The position numbers and the translations under genes are program-made. From Verticillium longisporum (Eukaryota; Ascomycota; Sordariomycetes; Glomerellales; Plectosphaerellaceae): a stretch of DNA of 64,000 bases. Location of the stretch: contig JAETXT010000010.1 of NCBI GenBank assembly GCA_019188255.1, positions 2,170,001 to 2,234,000 on the forward strand, in the 5' to 3' direction. Shown here one piece after another: positions 45,577 to 63,700 of the stretch (within the stretch, counting starts at the first letter, position 1; each line of letters starts with the position of its first letter). Under the pieces are notes generated by a model. It did no database searches. It saw only the letters and a list, made by a program, of their open reading frames with translations, and had not been told where the DNA came from.

Positions 45577-47082
45577 ATGCCGCGATCAACAACAAGCGAC
45601 ATGTCGGATTCGTCCAATTCATTCATGGCGGCCGAAAAGGCGGCCACAAATCAACCTAGACCCCGATCCGAGTCTGGTACAACAGTACGACCGTCACTCG
45701 ACCGCATCCCGACGCAGATCCACCACACCGAGGCCGCTATCTACCCGAAACCCGCCAACGTCGTGCAAGCCGATATGGAGAAGACCGATGTCGCACCAAC
45801 GGCCCAGACGGATGGGAATGTTGAAGCAGCTGTGAGCAGCCCTTCGACCGGCTTCAATCCCGCCGACTTTCCTGACGGCGGCCTGGAAGCGTGGCTCGTT
45901 GTTCTCGGAGGCTGGTGCGCGCTGTTCTGTACCTTTGGTCTTATCAACTGCGTGGGTGTGTTCCAAGACTACTATCTCAGGGGCCCATTGTCCGACTACT
46001 CGGCCTCCGAGGTCAGTTGGATCACGAGCATGCAGGTCTGGTGCATGACGTTCAGCGGTGCCATCTTCGGCCGGGTGTACGACTCGTACGGACCCCGTCC
46101 GCTTCTCATTGGCGGCACCATCGTGTACGTCTTCGGTCTCATGATGACCTCGCTGGCCACGGAGTATTATCAGTTCATTCTCGCCCAGTCGCTTGTCTCG
46201 TCCATGGGGTCCTCGGCTGCCTTCAACGCCTCCCTCGCGTCCGTCTCATCGTGGTTCTTCCGCCGCCGTGCCGCCGCTCTCGGCATCATGGTCTCGGGCT
46301 CCTCCCTCGGCGGCGTCGTTCTCCCCATCATGATGACGCGCATGATCGACCCCGAGATCCTCAATGTTGGCTTTCCCTGGACGATCCGCGCCGTCGCCTT
46401 CCTTTTCCTCGGCCTCCTGACTGTCAGCTGCTTCACCGTCAAGTCTCGCCTCCCGCCGAACCCGCGCCCCCTCGTCCTCCGAGAATACATCGACACGCTG
46501 CGCGACCCCAACATGGCCCTCCTTATCTGCGGCTTCTTCATGTTCTTCTGGGGCATGTTCCTGCCCTTCACCTACATCATCATCCAGGCCAAGGAGCAGG
46601 GCATGGACCCCACGCTGACGACCTACCTGCTGCCCATCATGAACGCCGTCAGCATCCTCGGCCGCATCCTTCCCGGCATCGTCGCCGACAAGATGGGCCG
46701 CTACAACGTCATGATCATCATCGTCATCTTCAGCGCCATCGTCACCCTCGGCCTGTGGATCCCCGGTCGCAGCGACGTCACCGTCATCCTCTTCATGGTC
46801 CTCTTTGGCTTCTCGTCGGGCGGCTTCATCTCGCTGGGCCCCGCCCTCATCGCGCAAATCTCCGACATTCGGCAGATTGGCATCCGGACGGGCACGGCCT
46901 TTGCCGCGCAGTCCTTCGGCGCCCTGACCGGCAGCCCCATTGCCGGCGCCATCGTCGCGGCGCAGGGCGGCGAGTACCTGGGTCTGCAGCTGTTTTGCGG
47001 CATGACCATGGTGGTGAGCACCTGTTTCCTGCTGGTTGCGAGGTACAGGCTGGTAGGGTTCGATCTGAAGAAGATTGTATGA
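45577..47082 (+). CDS. MFS transporter, monocarboxylate (MCT-like) type
   Basis: Single exon, 501 aa. A polar N-terminus of about 95 residues precedes [20 protein letters not shown], the hallmark opening of fungal MCT-like carriers (PDGGxxAW). Twelve hydrophobic helices follow, with [11 protein letters not shown] between helices 2 and 3, [20 protein letters not shown] between 4 and 5, and DKMGRYNVM in the second half. These carriers move small acids or related solutes by proton symport. As first gene of the run with DUF2264 and GH88 it may import the released uronic acid; this is inferred from position only. Confidence 0.88.
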   Translation: MPRSTTSDMSDSSNSFMAAEKAATNQPRPRSESGTTVRPSLDRIPTQIHHTEAAIYPKPANVVQADMEKTDVAPTAQTDGNVEAAVSSPSTGFNPADFPDGGLEAWLVVLGGWCALFCTFGLINCVGVFQDYYLRGPLSDYSASEVSWITSMQVWCMTFSGAIFGRVYDSYGPRPLLIGGTIVYVFGLMMTSLATEYYQFILAQSLVSSMGSSAAFNASLASVSSWFFRRRAAALGIMVSGSSLGGVVLPIMMTRMIDPEILNVGFPWTIRAVAFLFLGLLTVSCFTVKSRLPPNPRPLVLREYIDTLRDPNMALLICGFFMFFWGMFLPFTYIIIQAKEQGMDPTLTTYLLPIMNAVSILGRILPGIVADKMGRYNVMIIIVIFSAIVTLGLWIPGRSDVTVILFMVLFGFSSGGFISLGPALIAQISDIRQIGIRTGTAFAAQSFGALTGSPIAGAIVAAQGGEYLGLQLFCGMTMVVSTCFLLVARYRLVGFDLKKIV

Positions 47083-52058
<4,976 letters not shown>

Positions 52059-52655
52059 GGAGGAGCCCGATGATAGGAAGGTCGCCTGCGGGAACAGGTG
52101 CAAGCATCCTAGCTATTTGACGCACACAATACGGTAGATGGATAGATCACAACATACTGATACATGCAATACTGATTGCGGGTGCGCGAAGTTGGTAAGA
52201 CTAAAAGAAACATGCAGTCTTGTTGGGGTCTATAAGGTCCAAAGGACCAGGAAAACATGTACAACCCTGATCAGCCATGAATTGTCCATGCTCATATCCC
52301 ACCCTTGCCACTGAGTTGCTGAGATACCACAGTGATGGACCTCGGGACAGGTCGCTCGGACTGTACACCCCCGAGGCCCCCCTCCTGTACAGGGACCTTC
52401 TTTAGGCCAACGAATCAGCGATAGCGACCCAGGCGACCCGTGAAGGATCGACAGCGGAATCTGGTTGTCCTCTACTGAACGATGTGAAGATCTGTAATAT
52501 TCTTGACACTAAATGTCCCACACTTTTCCCCGCACAAACACCTACGGGAGTGCCCGTTACGCTCGGAGTAGCCTTGAAAATACATCAACGTCAACGCCCG
52601 AGACAAGGGAAAGGAGGAAGGGGGCAAGGGAGGTTTCCAAGCAGCAACAACAGCC
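52059..52655. other. intergenic region before regulator gene
   Basis: No gene recognised; likely 3' end of GH88 and promoter of the Zn2Cys6 gene. Confidence 0.45.
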
Positions 52656-55249
52656 ATGACTGACGAGCCAAACGAGAATCATAGCGACGCTGCAAACGAA
52701 GGCAACGATGACAACAGTGCCAATGCTTTCGAGGGTGGCCTGGCATGCAATGGCTGCCGCCGGCGCAAGCTTCGCTGCTCTCGCGAAGTTCCCACGTGCC
52801 AGCAGTGTCGCAAGATTAGTGAGTCCACAACCACTCCACATGAGTACCTGGCCCCTCAAGACTCTGGAACTGTTGGCTGACAGGGAGCGCCGCCGTCAAG
52901 GCAGCGACTGTGTTTACGAGACGAAGCGAGTGAAGCCGGGCCTGAAGCCTGGCGCAGTCGAAATGCTCCAACGACGACTTGGTAAGCTGCGAGCGCGTTG
53001 CCTGTCGAACGCACGATTCCCCTGGATAGAAACCTTGCTCATGTCATTGGCCTACTAGACGCCCTTGAGAAGGTCATTGAACAGCAAGGTGCTCGGGCAA
53101 CACAAGACGGCACAAATTCCCATGACACGGCAAAGAACTCCGTTTCTCCTCCTGCAAGCACGAGTCCATATGAGATTCTTTCTTTATTTGCACGAGAGTT
53201 GCAACGTTTTAACGAAATGGCCGCCACATCTCCTGACCACCAGGTTGTGATAGGCCCAAGAGACGAAACTCCCCCGAACAAACGCCGTCGAGTAGATCCT
53301 GGCTCGGCTGCCGGTATAAATGGGCCTCGTACACAAGTCGGCCTCGAAATCCCACCAATGCCAATTGGTGAAGCGTTGGAGGCAGCTATGTGCTCTTACT
53401 TTAGCCACATCCACCCATGGATACCCATCATACACGAGGGCCGCTTACGACGTCGTCTGCTCTGCTTAGCTGATAATGAAAGGCTACGGGTAGTGTTGTA
53501 CGCTATTATGTTCTCTGCGTCTCGATTCATTGAAGATGTAGAAATTGCATCCGCTTGGACGCTTCCGTACGAACAGCAGATGAATGCAAGAGACTGGATC
53601 GTTGCCGAAGCCATGAAGAGTCCTAGCGTCGAGAGTCTCCAGGCCCTGGTCATTGTAGCCTTTAACGATGTATTTTTGTGTACCTTCCGAACCCCTTTGG
53701 ACCAATGCTGACATCCATAACTCAGATAGGCAACGGCGAGGGCTCGCTTGCATGGTCATTAGTCGGGTCTATGACTCGCACTGTTGAGTACTTGCAGCTG
53801 ACGGTCGAAATCGATGGGGCAGACAGACCCTCACTAATTCAGCCCTGGGTCTCACTACCATCTCCTCAGGACTGGACAGAAGCCGAAGAGCGTCGCAGGG
53901 TGTTCTGGTCCGTTTTCAACCTGGATCGGTTCTGTTCCGTATCGATGGGATGGAACACTAGCCTGACTTCGGACGACGTAAGCCGTCGCCTACCGTGTAA
54001 TGGCTTTACCTGGCGGAAAGAAGACCCTGTGAACACTCCCTATTTTGGCATCTGGGACAAGGCCGCTGGCCGCATCGGCAACCCCATCGCCTTTTTTCCT
54101 TCGCACTACCAGGCCTCCTCGGAAAGCGATAAACACAGTCTTTCCGGCCCGGGGGCGTCGAAGGGAGCCCAGCTTCGAGGAACTGATATGTCCGCAGTTG
54201 GAGCCTTTGCGTATAGCGTGGAAGCAACCGAATCACTCAGTCGAGTGAATGCGTACTTCCTCCAGCAGAAGGTGAACATACGAGACAACCGTGATCTGTC
54301 AAACTGGCTTACACGCTTCAAAGAGCTTGATCTTCGTCTGGTTCATTGGAAGATGTTCCTACCACAGAAGTGGAAGGCTAATATGGCAAGGCAAACGTCA
54401 CGGATGGACCCGAATTTGACCCTTGCTCATATCACTCACAACACCTCGATTATCCTACTCCACCAGGTCATGGCCTTCCCATCTCCGGAATGGAGCTTCA
54501 AGGACCGCCTCCCAAGCCTCTTAAGTTTGGAGACTTGCCAGGCAGCAGCTGTCGAAATCGCAACGATCACGCAGAATTACTTGAAGAACGCGCCTCCAAC
54601 AGCGCCAGTGTCCAGCCAATTTGCTTTCGGCATTTACATTGGAGCAAAAGTGCTCCTGCTGTACTGGAGACATGCCGCAGCACAGAGTTCCGCCCTGCAG
54701 ACTCTTGCGCCTGAATTTTGGTCCCTAGTACGGAGCCTGGATGAGATGGCAAGACGCTGGACCGGGCCTCACAGGCAGGACTGTGAGCGCCTGAATCTTG
54801 CGGCAAAGTACTCGCATAAATTAACTCAATTTCATAACCGATGTCTGGGCGACGCTTCTTATGCTCTGAGCGTACTGCAGTATACTGCCGAAATCGATCA
54901 AACGCCTTCACCGGGCCGGCCAGCGTCAGATGCACGGTATCAGGCAGGAGTTGGAGCTTTTGCGACAGCTTCAGCAGTTCGAAGAGAGTCTCATCCAGCA
55001 CAGCCACGCCCTGACTTCGGCTTAGGTGACACCTTCCCGGTCCTACCGCCGACACAAACAGCTCCGGTCATGGGCTTTACGACTGGTCCCACTGGTCTTC
55101 TCCAAGCACAGTCTCCCATCAGCGCCACCGGTAGCGGAGAACTGGGGGCAATATCCCAGATCTTCATGGACCAGCAGTTCATGAACATGGACCGTGTGAT
55201 CAGTTATGATGATGGGGTATTTCAGACAGAGTACGAAGGACTTTGGTGA
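52656..55249 (+). CDS. Zn2Cys6 transcription factor with Fungal_trans domain
   Basis: Four exons, 52656-52818, 52901-52981, 53059-53669 and 53726-55249, give 792 aa. The zinc cluster CNGCRRRKLRCSREVPTCQQC begins at residue 31. The first intron splits it, and the acceptor GTCAAG at 52900 is the one that supplies the last Cys (SSDCVYETKRVKPGLKPG). A linker and short coiled coil follow (DALEKVIEQQ). The Fungal_trans domain runs from about residue 210: YFSHIHPWIPIIHEGRL, then ARDWIVAEAM and EERRRVFWSVFNLDRF. Position between GH88 and two metabolic genes suggests it regulates this cluster. Confidence 0.9.
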
Positions 55250-56236
55250 GACCACGAACCAATTTGTACTAAGACCGATCTGTATGGGTGTAGGTTGGCC
55301 CAGGTGCGTATCTTTCTTGATGCTAACTGAAAATTATCTGGTTTCATCAAGTCTCAACTATGTGAAGTCCGTAAAGAAGATTTGGGCGTTCTTGTGTAAT
55401 ACGAAGTGTCCTAGGCATTGTAACAAGTATAAACATGTGACGCCGTGATAATGCATCTTGCCACCCTCTGTCATGATGGGTTCAACCAGTCCAGAAGATC
55501 ACCCTTAACGTGAAAACATTCATCCCCATCAATTAAGAGGGGCGCTTCTTCCGGCATTTTGAAAGGTGGAAGTACCTAGGTAGGCTAAACTTAAATTAGT
55601 GGGAAAACATCCGGACTGCTACTGTTTTAAACAGGTAATCGACTTCTGATGCAAATGTCTACTCGAGCGGTCGAAAGACTTTGAGTGGGTCATACACGCA
55701 ACGACTCTGGAATCGTTGCGCAATCACACCTCACTTCGGGACATTGTCAGGCGAATTAGCTCGAAGTCTTTGGCTTTAGCGACGGAGCGAACATCATCCG
55801 GAGACCGAAAGCGCTGGGGCTTCTCCTTTGCGCCGACAACTGGTCCGGGTCAACGTTGGCAGAAAAAACTAACTTTTAGGCTGACACACCAAATGTGCTC
55901 CCTTTCGAGATGCTGCTGAGCGGGGTCGCAAATCCAAATCCAGCCACGATCAACAACAGCAACGGACAGGACCTTTTCCGAGGCCCGCGAGTATCGCCAA
56001 TTGCTCCATGCTCCGACAGGCCTACCAAGTCAGCGGCTCCTCGTGGCAATTTGAGTATCTGGGGTAGATCGACCTGCTGTCACTTACTCCGGGGCCCCGG
56101 ACAACCAGTGGATACGATCGAATATAATTAAAACCTCGTCGGATGGCCATTGAGGATCCGAACGAACAAGTCGGACTCGGATTCTACGACCACAAGACTA
56201 TACATCAGTTGCCGCTTTGCCGAGGAATTGCCCATC
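55250..56236. other. intergenic region with GC palindrome
   Basis: No gene recognised. It contains the perfect 14-bp palindrome TCCGGGGCCCCGGA at 56088-56101, 136 nt before the start of the next transporter gene. Confidence 0.45.
56088..56101. promoter_or_regulatory. perfect 14-bp palindrome, candidate operator
   Basis: TCCGGGGCCCCGGA is self-complementary and holds everted/inverted CCG/CGG triplets of the kind bound by Zn2Cys6 dimers. It lies in the presumed promoter of the ACS-type transporter, downstream of the regulator gene. Confidence 0.35.
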
Positions 56237-58305
56237 ATGTCGAGCCCCCAACAGAGAACGAACGACGAACTCAACATCCAGCCCGTGCACGAGCAGGCCC
56301 AGCGTCCATCCGACGCGGCAACGCCAGTTGATCCGCCCGAGAGTGTGGTCAAAAATGGAGTTGTGGTGAGCTCGTCTGCAAAGCCTCCGCAGAGAAACTT
56401 GTGGATTGCATGGCTTTACATCTTCGATTGGTACCCCAGCCACTACAGCAAGGAGGAGAAGAGACTTCTCAAGAAACTAGACCGCATTATCCTGCCCCTC
56501 ATGTAAGTCTTGGTGTTCTCTCACATCAGCGTGTCGTAATTAGCAGCGCTAACTCTCATCGATAGCTGTTCCATGTGTATGTGATTCCTCTCCCATGGTC
56601 TTCCAGTTCAGCTGTGAAGGGAAAGTCTAACAATGACAAGATTTCATCAAATGGCTTGATCAATCAAACATCAACAATGCTTACAACTCCGGCATGAAGG
56701 AGGATCTCAATCTGAATGGCATTGAGTAAGATCCCGGTTGTCAAGACTTATCAAAACCTCTTACTTACTTTACAGGTACAATCTGTTTTCCACATTCTAC
56801 AACATTGGTTACCTCGTACTAGAAATTCCCGTCATGTTGATTATCTCTCGACCCAAGCTGTCTCGCTGGATCCTGCCAATTTGCGAGCTGCTATGGACCA
56901 TTGTCACTTTCTGTCAGTCTCGTAATAACAGCGCTGAGATGATCTACGGTATGCGCTTCCTCATGGGTCTTTTTGAGACCCCTGCTGCCAGCGGATCCTT
57001 GTATATCTTGGCCTCTTGGTACCGGTCCGAGGAGGTGTTCAAGCGCGCCGGCGTGTGGTATGTCTCTAGCAATATCGGCGCCATGTTTGGTGGCTACATG
57101 CAGGCCGCAGCTCACGCCGGCCTCGACGGCAAGGGTGGCATGCAGGGATGGTATGTTCACGAAAACGCCAGTCTCGAGTTCAACTTGACATTGCTGACCT
57201 TTTCGCACAGGCGCTGGGTTTTCATCATTGACGGAATCATCTCCCTTCCCATTGCCATCGCAGGTTTCTTCCTGTACCCCGGTATTCCCACCAGCCCGCG
57301 CATCTGGTGGCTCAAGGAATCTGAACAACAACTGGCTCAGGCCCGCATGCAGGATGACGGTGTGAGGAAGAGTCGCAAGATCGGCAAGCGCATGCTCAAG
57401 CGTGTCTTCACTCACTGGCACTTTTACGTTGCAGTGTGCACATACGTCTGGTATGAGCCATCATCTCCCCGATGACGGCCTACGCTTTGGCTAACATGTC
57501 ACACTCTAGTTTTCAGCTGACTACCTGGGTTGCTGGCCAGATGATTGTCTGGGTCAAGTCGACGGGCGAGTATTCCGTCGAGATGATCAACATTCTCCCT
57601 ACCGGCGTCCAAGCCTTCGCCATCGTTGTCGGTGTTGTAGTGCCCTCATTTGTGATGTGAGATCTCACTGGCTTCTGCAGTAACTCAGATGAACCATCGC
57701 TAACCCGCTTTGCAGGGTGTATCCAATCTGGGTTCCATTTTTCTTTGCGGCAACCATCCTTCTCTTCTGCCACTCCACACTTCTCGTCTGGGATACCCCG
57801 CTCGGTTTGCACTTGGCTGCGTACTTCATGCTCGGCATGACCTCGTGCATTACGCCCATGCTGTTCCCCTGGGTGCATCTCATCATGAAAGATGACAACG
57901 AGGCGAAGAGCTTCACCACTGGTGCCATGGTAAGTTTGTCATTCACGACAGGTCAAGGTTCCGCCCTAATATTATGTGTCCCAGATGACTGTCGGCTGGG
58001 CTTTCTTCACGTGGTACAACGTGGTCACGTTCCCCATCACGGAGGGACCCCGTTGGACTCGTGGCTTCACGGCGAACGTCGTCCTGACCTGCTGCTACAT
58101 GACCTTTTTCTTGATCGGGCAAATTCTCTGGCGACGCGACCAGAAGAGAGGCCTGTACAAGAGGTCTATTGAGGAGGAGGAAAACCAGGAGGCCCTGGAC
58201 GCAAAGCTCGAGGAGCCCGACAGTTCCGACTCGAAGCCAGGACATGGTGCTATGGAGGTCGAGCAAAAGCCAGTGGGTCTTATTGTCACTGATCGCAAAG
58301 AGTAA
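56237..58305 (+). CDS. MFS transporter, anion:cation symporter (pantothenate/allantoate-like) family
   Basis: The ATG at 56237 starts [13 protein letters not shown]. At least seven introns are readable (for example donors GTAAGT at 56503, GTATGT near 56578 and GTAAGA near 56729), and each join keeps the frame. [32 protein letters not shown] and [19 protein letters not shown] are the classic start of the ACS family (Dal5, Fen2, Liz1, Tna1). [20 protein letters not shown] and WRWVFIIDG also match. The C-terminal tail is acidic. Substrates are usually small organic anions such as vitamins or carboxylates. In this cluster an acidic sugar is a reasonable guess. Confidence 0.87.
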
Positions 58306-59051
58306 AACGGAGACCGTTGCCACGTGGTCTTTGTATCGCTGATGAGAATCCTGAAAGGCTTGCTTTGATGGTGAGCTTGGCGTTGGATGTAGGCCTCAAT
58401 GTTGGTAGTAGTTGCTAGAGAGGGGAGGATGCCACGGTCAGCTAGTTGGAATGGATTACTTGCACATATTTCTCGAACGTGTCTTTGCGTCATGGTAGGA
58501 CCGCATAGTGGTTAAATTTGCGTCTGAGAGCTTCACGAAGATCTACAAGCTTGCGGTTGAGTGACTTGCGTTGGCGGGGCCTCCTATCTTGAGCCCATAG
58601 TTGTTTGTGGTTGGTGGTTTTAGTTCCATGTCTGCGCCACACATCACAGCCACCCCGAGGACGCTCAACTTCGTCAGTCCCACGTCCATCTCGAGGCATG
58701 ATCGTGATTTGAGTAAGGAGAACATGTTTATTGTCCTCGGCAATATGGTACACGTACAATTTGCCCACGGGCCTTGAATACGGCGCTGTGAGTCTCTACT
58801 TTCATCTCAGCGCCACGCCCTTCAGCTCCATGCTTTTAAGCTGATGTCGGCAATTGACCCGCCTTACAAAGCACGATATGACTAAGGAGACTGCTGACGG
58901 CACGATCAAGGTTGTTCGAGTCCCTCATTAGGTCATAACCCGAGACTAACCATCTGTTAACCACACTCCAGATGTCAAGCACAGGATCTGACCAAACAAT
59001 TCCTTTTCTTCTCCAATAACACGCCCCTGGATCTTCTTCATCTCGTACAGC
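58306..59051. other. intergenic region, no gene recognised
   Basis: Short unsupported frames only, on both strands. Confidence 0.45.
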
Positions 59052-60476
59052 ATGGATCGCTCCAAACCTATGAAGGCTGTTGTTTTCAACGGTCTGAAGA
59101 GTGTCTTGGTACAGGAGAAACCTATCCCAGCGAGTAAGACACTCACCTCTGACACGCTCAGAGACGGCTCTAGGGATCAAACCCACGTGCTGACTTTGCA
59201 AACAGTCCAAGATCCGAGAGATATCATCGTCCGTGTACAAGCTGCGGCTGTCTGTGGCTCGTACGTCTTTTTTCGGCAACCCCATGCGGTAGGCACAGAT
59301 CAGTTAACTCACCACGCAGCGACCTCCACGTGTACCGTGGAATTGAGCCTTGCACGGCTGGCGTGACCATGGGCCATGAGTTTAGCGGTGAGGTTGTCGA
59401 GACTGGCACTTCGGTCAAGACTGTCTCCATCGGTGATAGGATTGTGTCTCCTTTCACAACCTCGTGGTTCGTGTTTATCTCCATTTCCTTATCGCCGAGA
59501 CCAGATACAGTGTTGACAACGAGCATGTAGCATGGAGTGCTACTTTTGCCGCAATGGATACTCATCGCGCTGCGAGAACAGTCTCTTGTTCGGCTGTGAG
59601 AAGCTCGACGGCGCACAAGCCGAGTATGTCCGCGTTCCCTTCGCCGACGGCACGGTTCTCAAGGCCCCGGAGAGCCTCATGACTGATGCTGCCCTTCTCA
59701 TGGGCGACATCTGGCCGACTGGTTTCTTCGGCGCCTCGAATGCCAGGGAAATGCTTGGGCCCGAGAGGTGGGCCGATGCCGTCGTGGTTGTCATTGGGCT
59801 AGGCCCCGTCGGCCTGTGCGCCCTCATCACAGCCCTTGAGTACAGTCCTCGCAAGGTCTTTGCCATTGATGGCGTCGAAAGTCGCCTCAAGCTTGCGGCA
59901 GACCTCGGCGCAGAAACGCTAAACTTCCATGATGGCACGGCAGCCATGCTCAAGAGGATTCACGAGGTGACCGAGGGTCGTGGTGCTGATGCCATTATTG
60001 AAGTAGTCGGCCTCAAGCCGGCGATGCAGACCGCTTTTGACTTGGTTCGTCCGTGGGGCGTCATCAGCAGTGTCGGTGTTCACAGCCAGGAGGTTCGTTC
60101 CGCCGTATTGTCCTGTGAAGCCTAACCTAACCGCACGTTTAACAGCTTCCGTTCACCGGCGCAGATGGTTACGAGTAAGTCACAGACAGTCCAAGCCTTA
60201 GCTACCACCTTTGCTGAGAGCTATCTAGCAAGAACCTGCGTGTACAAATGGGTCGCTGTCCTGTCCGGTCCATCTTTTCTGATGCACTTGGTTTACTGGA
60301 AAAGAAGCAGCACCTCCTGGGGTACAGACGGCAACTCACCATCTCTATCAAGGGCTTTCGCATGCTAATAAGATGACAGATTCATGTTCGATAAAATAAT
60401 CCCTCTTGACGAAGCGCCCGAGGGGTACAAGCTTTTTGACGAGATGAAGGTCCAAAAAGTCATTCTTAAGCCTTAG
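59052..60476 (+). CDS. zinc-dependent medium-chain alcohol dehydrogenase
   Basis: Seven exons, 59052-59133, 59206-59260, 59320-59463, 59531-60092, 60146-60174, 60229-60321 and 60380-60476, sum to exactly 354 codons (353 aa). Catalytic zinc ligands are at CGSDLHVYRG (Cys) and GHEFSGEVVE (His/Glu). The structural zinc lobe CMECYFCRNGYSSRC has four Cys. The Rossmann motif VVIGLGPVGLCA and AIDGVESRLKLAADLGA bind NAD(P). The C-terminal part ends KVQKVILKP. It oxidises or reduces an alcohol or polyol; fungal uronate and sugar pathways include such dehydrogenases, so a role with the GH88 cluster is possible but unproven. The many small exons contrast with the intronless GH genes. Confidence 0.9.
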
Positions 60477-60780
60477 GAGGGCCGTCAGCAAACCATGCCC
60501 AGCGTATAATGAATAAATGTCGATCAAAACAAGTCATTTTTCAACGTGAAACGAACGAAGAATGGCCTCGCGATTCACGGCGCGTACCAGATACCAATGG
60601 AAAGATACTTCTTGACTACATGATCCACGGAAGGTACCTAGGTAGATAGACCAAACTTTCTCAATCTTGCCACACTCTCTGGCACTTGAAAACCAACTAA
60701 CAAAAGAGACTCATGTTCACGAACACATGGTACGATATTCCCAGATTAAACCCCCGCTTTCAGAGGCGAGCTTGGGGGCT
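60477..60780. other. convergent spacer
   Basis: Spacer between convergent genes; nothing else seen. Confidence 0.45.
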
Positions 60781-63700
60781 CTAGAAACGAACCGCAGCAG
60801 CCGCACCCCCTCCTCCAAACAGGGAGGCGTTCAAACACTCAATAACAGAGTTCCCGTTGCCTAGACCTGAAGTCAGACAAGTAAGGGTATTTCCGACGGC
60901 AAAAGGGCCGAGAGCTGCTGTACACAGCGGCAGGTTGATGGCCAACTCCACGACGGTATTGTCTTGCAAGTCCTGGCACGGGCCCGGCAGTTCACTGATG
61001 CAAGTTGATTGCAGCGCGTCCTCCAGGCATCCCACGACCGTCGTGCCGAGGGTGTTCTGGCTAATCAGATCGGTTCCAAGACAAGTGGCGACATTGCCGA
61101 CGGCAAAGACGCCGAGGGCCGACGTGCAAAGAGGGATGGCGGCGACAAGGGCGAGTCCGTTCACGTTCCCAAGATCCTGGCATGGCGCGGGCACCTCGGC
61201 GCAGACAGGCACGACGGGTGTCGGCGTTGGCGTAGCGCAGAGGGCAGGATCGGTGATTGTGACGGTGCCAGATCTTATGCCAAAGGCAATTTCAAGACAT
61301 TCAACAACGCTGGCGCCGGTGGTAGAAGAAGTAATCGAGCCGGTCGATAGACAGGTAGCAGCGCTACCCAAGGCGAAAGGCCCAAGAGCGACGGTGCAAC
61401 CAGCGATGTTTCCGACCAGCGCCAAGCCGTTGCTGGACGACAAAGATGCACACGCGTCTGGGAGCGTCGTGATGCAGCGAGCCTCAAGTGCGGTCACAAC
61501 ACACTCCGCGATGTCAGCACCGGCGATGAAGATGTTGATGCTGGTTGTCAAGCACGTCAGAATGTTGCCAGCCGCGAAGGGTCCAAGAGTAACTGTGCAA
61601 GACGCTAAAACGGGAATCAGAGCCAGTCCATCGGTGGTGGGTATTTCGGCACATCTGCCGGGCAGGCCAACACTGCAAGTCTCGGTCACAGTGGTTTGCG
61701 TTACGACACACTCAGAAATAGTGGAAGACGCGGAAGACTCGACAGTGGTAGATGGAGTAAGAGATGACTCGGCTGGCGCAGAGGAGACAGGCTCTGCACT
61801 TGAAGCTACCACTGACGACGCTGGCGCCGAAGAAGCTGGCGCAGAAGAAGCCGGCGCAGAAGAGGCTGGCGCAGAAGAAGCTGGTGCCGAAGAGGCCGGC
61901 GCAGAAGAGGCCGGCGCAGAAGAGGCTGGCGCAGAAGAAGCTGGTGTTGAAGAGGCCGGCGCAGAAGAGGCCGGCGCAGAAGAGGCTGGCGCAGAAGAAG
62001 CTGATGCCGAAGAGGCCGGCGCAGAAGAGGCCGGAGCAGAAGAAGCCGGCGCAGATGAAGCTGGCGCAGAAGAGGCTGGTGCTGATGATGCTGGCACAGA
62101 AGAAGCCGGCGCAGATGACGCTGGTGCGGATGAAGCTGATGCAGAAGAAGCCGGTGCCGACGACGCTGGTACTGACGACGCTGGTGCGGATGAAGCTGGT
62201 GCTGACGATGCTGGTGCAGAAGAAGCTGGTGCAGAAGAAGCCGGTGCAGAAGCCGGTGCCGACGACGCTGGTGCAGAAGAAGCCGGTGCCGACGATGCTG
62301 GTGCAGAAGAAGCTGGTGCAGAAGAAGCTGGTGCAGAAGAAGCTGGTGCAGAAGCCGGTGCCGACGACGCTGGTGCAGAAGCTGGTGCCGACGACGCTGG
62401 TGCAGAAGAAGCCGGTGCCGACGACGCTGGTACTGACGACGCTGGTGCTGACGACGCTGGCGCAGAAGCTGGTGCCGAAGAGGCCGGCGCAGAAGAAGCT
62501 GGAGCGGATGCAGCAGGCTGCGAGTTAGATGCAGCAGCAGAGGAACCAGATCCAGCACTTGACACAGGAGCTGAGGATGCTGCACTTGATGAAACCGGCG
62601 CAGCACTTGATGCAGCTGCTGATGAGGCTGGCTGGGAGGACGCAGGCACAAGGCTCGAAGCTGCTGCAGAAGAGACAGGTCCAGCGCTCGAAGCAGCTCC
62701 AGAAGAAGCAGCGCCAGACGAAGCAGGGCCAGAAGAGATAGGTCCTGCGCTCGAAGCAGCGCTAGACGAAGCAGCGCCAGACGATGCAGCGCCAGAAGAG
62801 ATAGGTCCTGCGCTCGAAGCAGCGCCAGATGAAGCAGCTCCAGACGAAGCAGCGCTCGAAGCAGCGCCAGAAGAGACAGGTCCTGCGCTCGAAGCAGCTC
62901 CAGAGGAAGCAGCGCCAGAAGAGATAGGTCCTGCGCTCGAAGCAGCGCCAGATGAAGCAGCTCCAGACGAAGCAGCGCTCGAAGCAGCGCCAGAAGAGAC
63001 AGCTCCTGCGCTCGAAGCAGCTCCAGACGATGCTGCTACAGATGAAGCAGCGCCAGACGAAGCAGCTCCAGACGATGCTGCTCCAGACGAAGCAGCTCCA
63101 GACGAAGCAGCTCCAGACGATGCTGCTACAGACGATGCTTCTGCAGACGAAACAGCTCCAGAGGAAGCAGCTCCCCCACTTGAAGCGGCAGACGTCTGAG
63201 CCCCTGAGGGATCCTGAGTACTCAAAGTAACGGACTGTTGGCCGGAGGCAGCTGAGGCACCGTTAGTCTCGCTTGCGGACGATGGCTCGTCGCTCGGTCC
63301 AACAGGCGTGAAAATAATCTGAGTGCCAATAGTGCCCGTTCCGGTAGGAGCAAGGGTCAAGGTTGAAGGACCGGAGCCAGTCCACGAGCCTCCATTAAGT
63401 GTAGTATAAGGTCCGGTAAACGTTGTTGTTGACTCGGAAGGAACAAAGACGACCACAGTACCCGTCAGGTCACCAGAAGCCGGATCCCTCGTAAACGCTG
63501 TAGGGACAGTTCCTGTCCAAGAACCTCCCGTGACTGTGGTAAAGGGGCCGGTAAAGGTAGTTTCAGCCGCGTTGGAAGGGTCAAGCACAATGATAGTGCC
63601 CGTGGCGTCGCCTGGTCCCGGTGGGAGGGTAATTGATGTAGGAACCGAACCTGTCCAGCTACCACCCTCAACAGTTGTGAATGGCCCAGTGAAAGTCGTC

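Noticed and set aside
60857..63199. 780-codon open frame on the plus strand, rich in Ala, Glu and Asp
   Set aside because: It is the antisense shadow of the repeat-rich adhesin-like gene; the repeats leave the opposite frame open. The sense frame has ordered modules and Cys domains.
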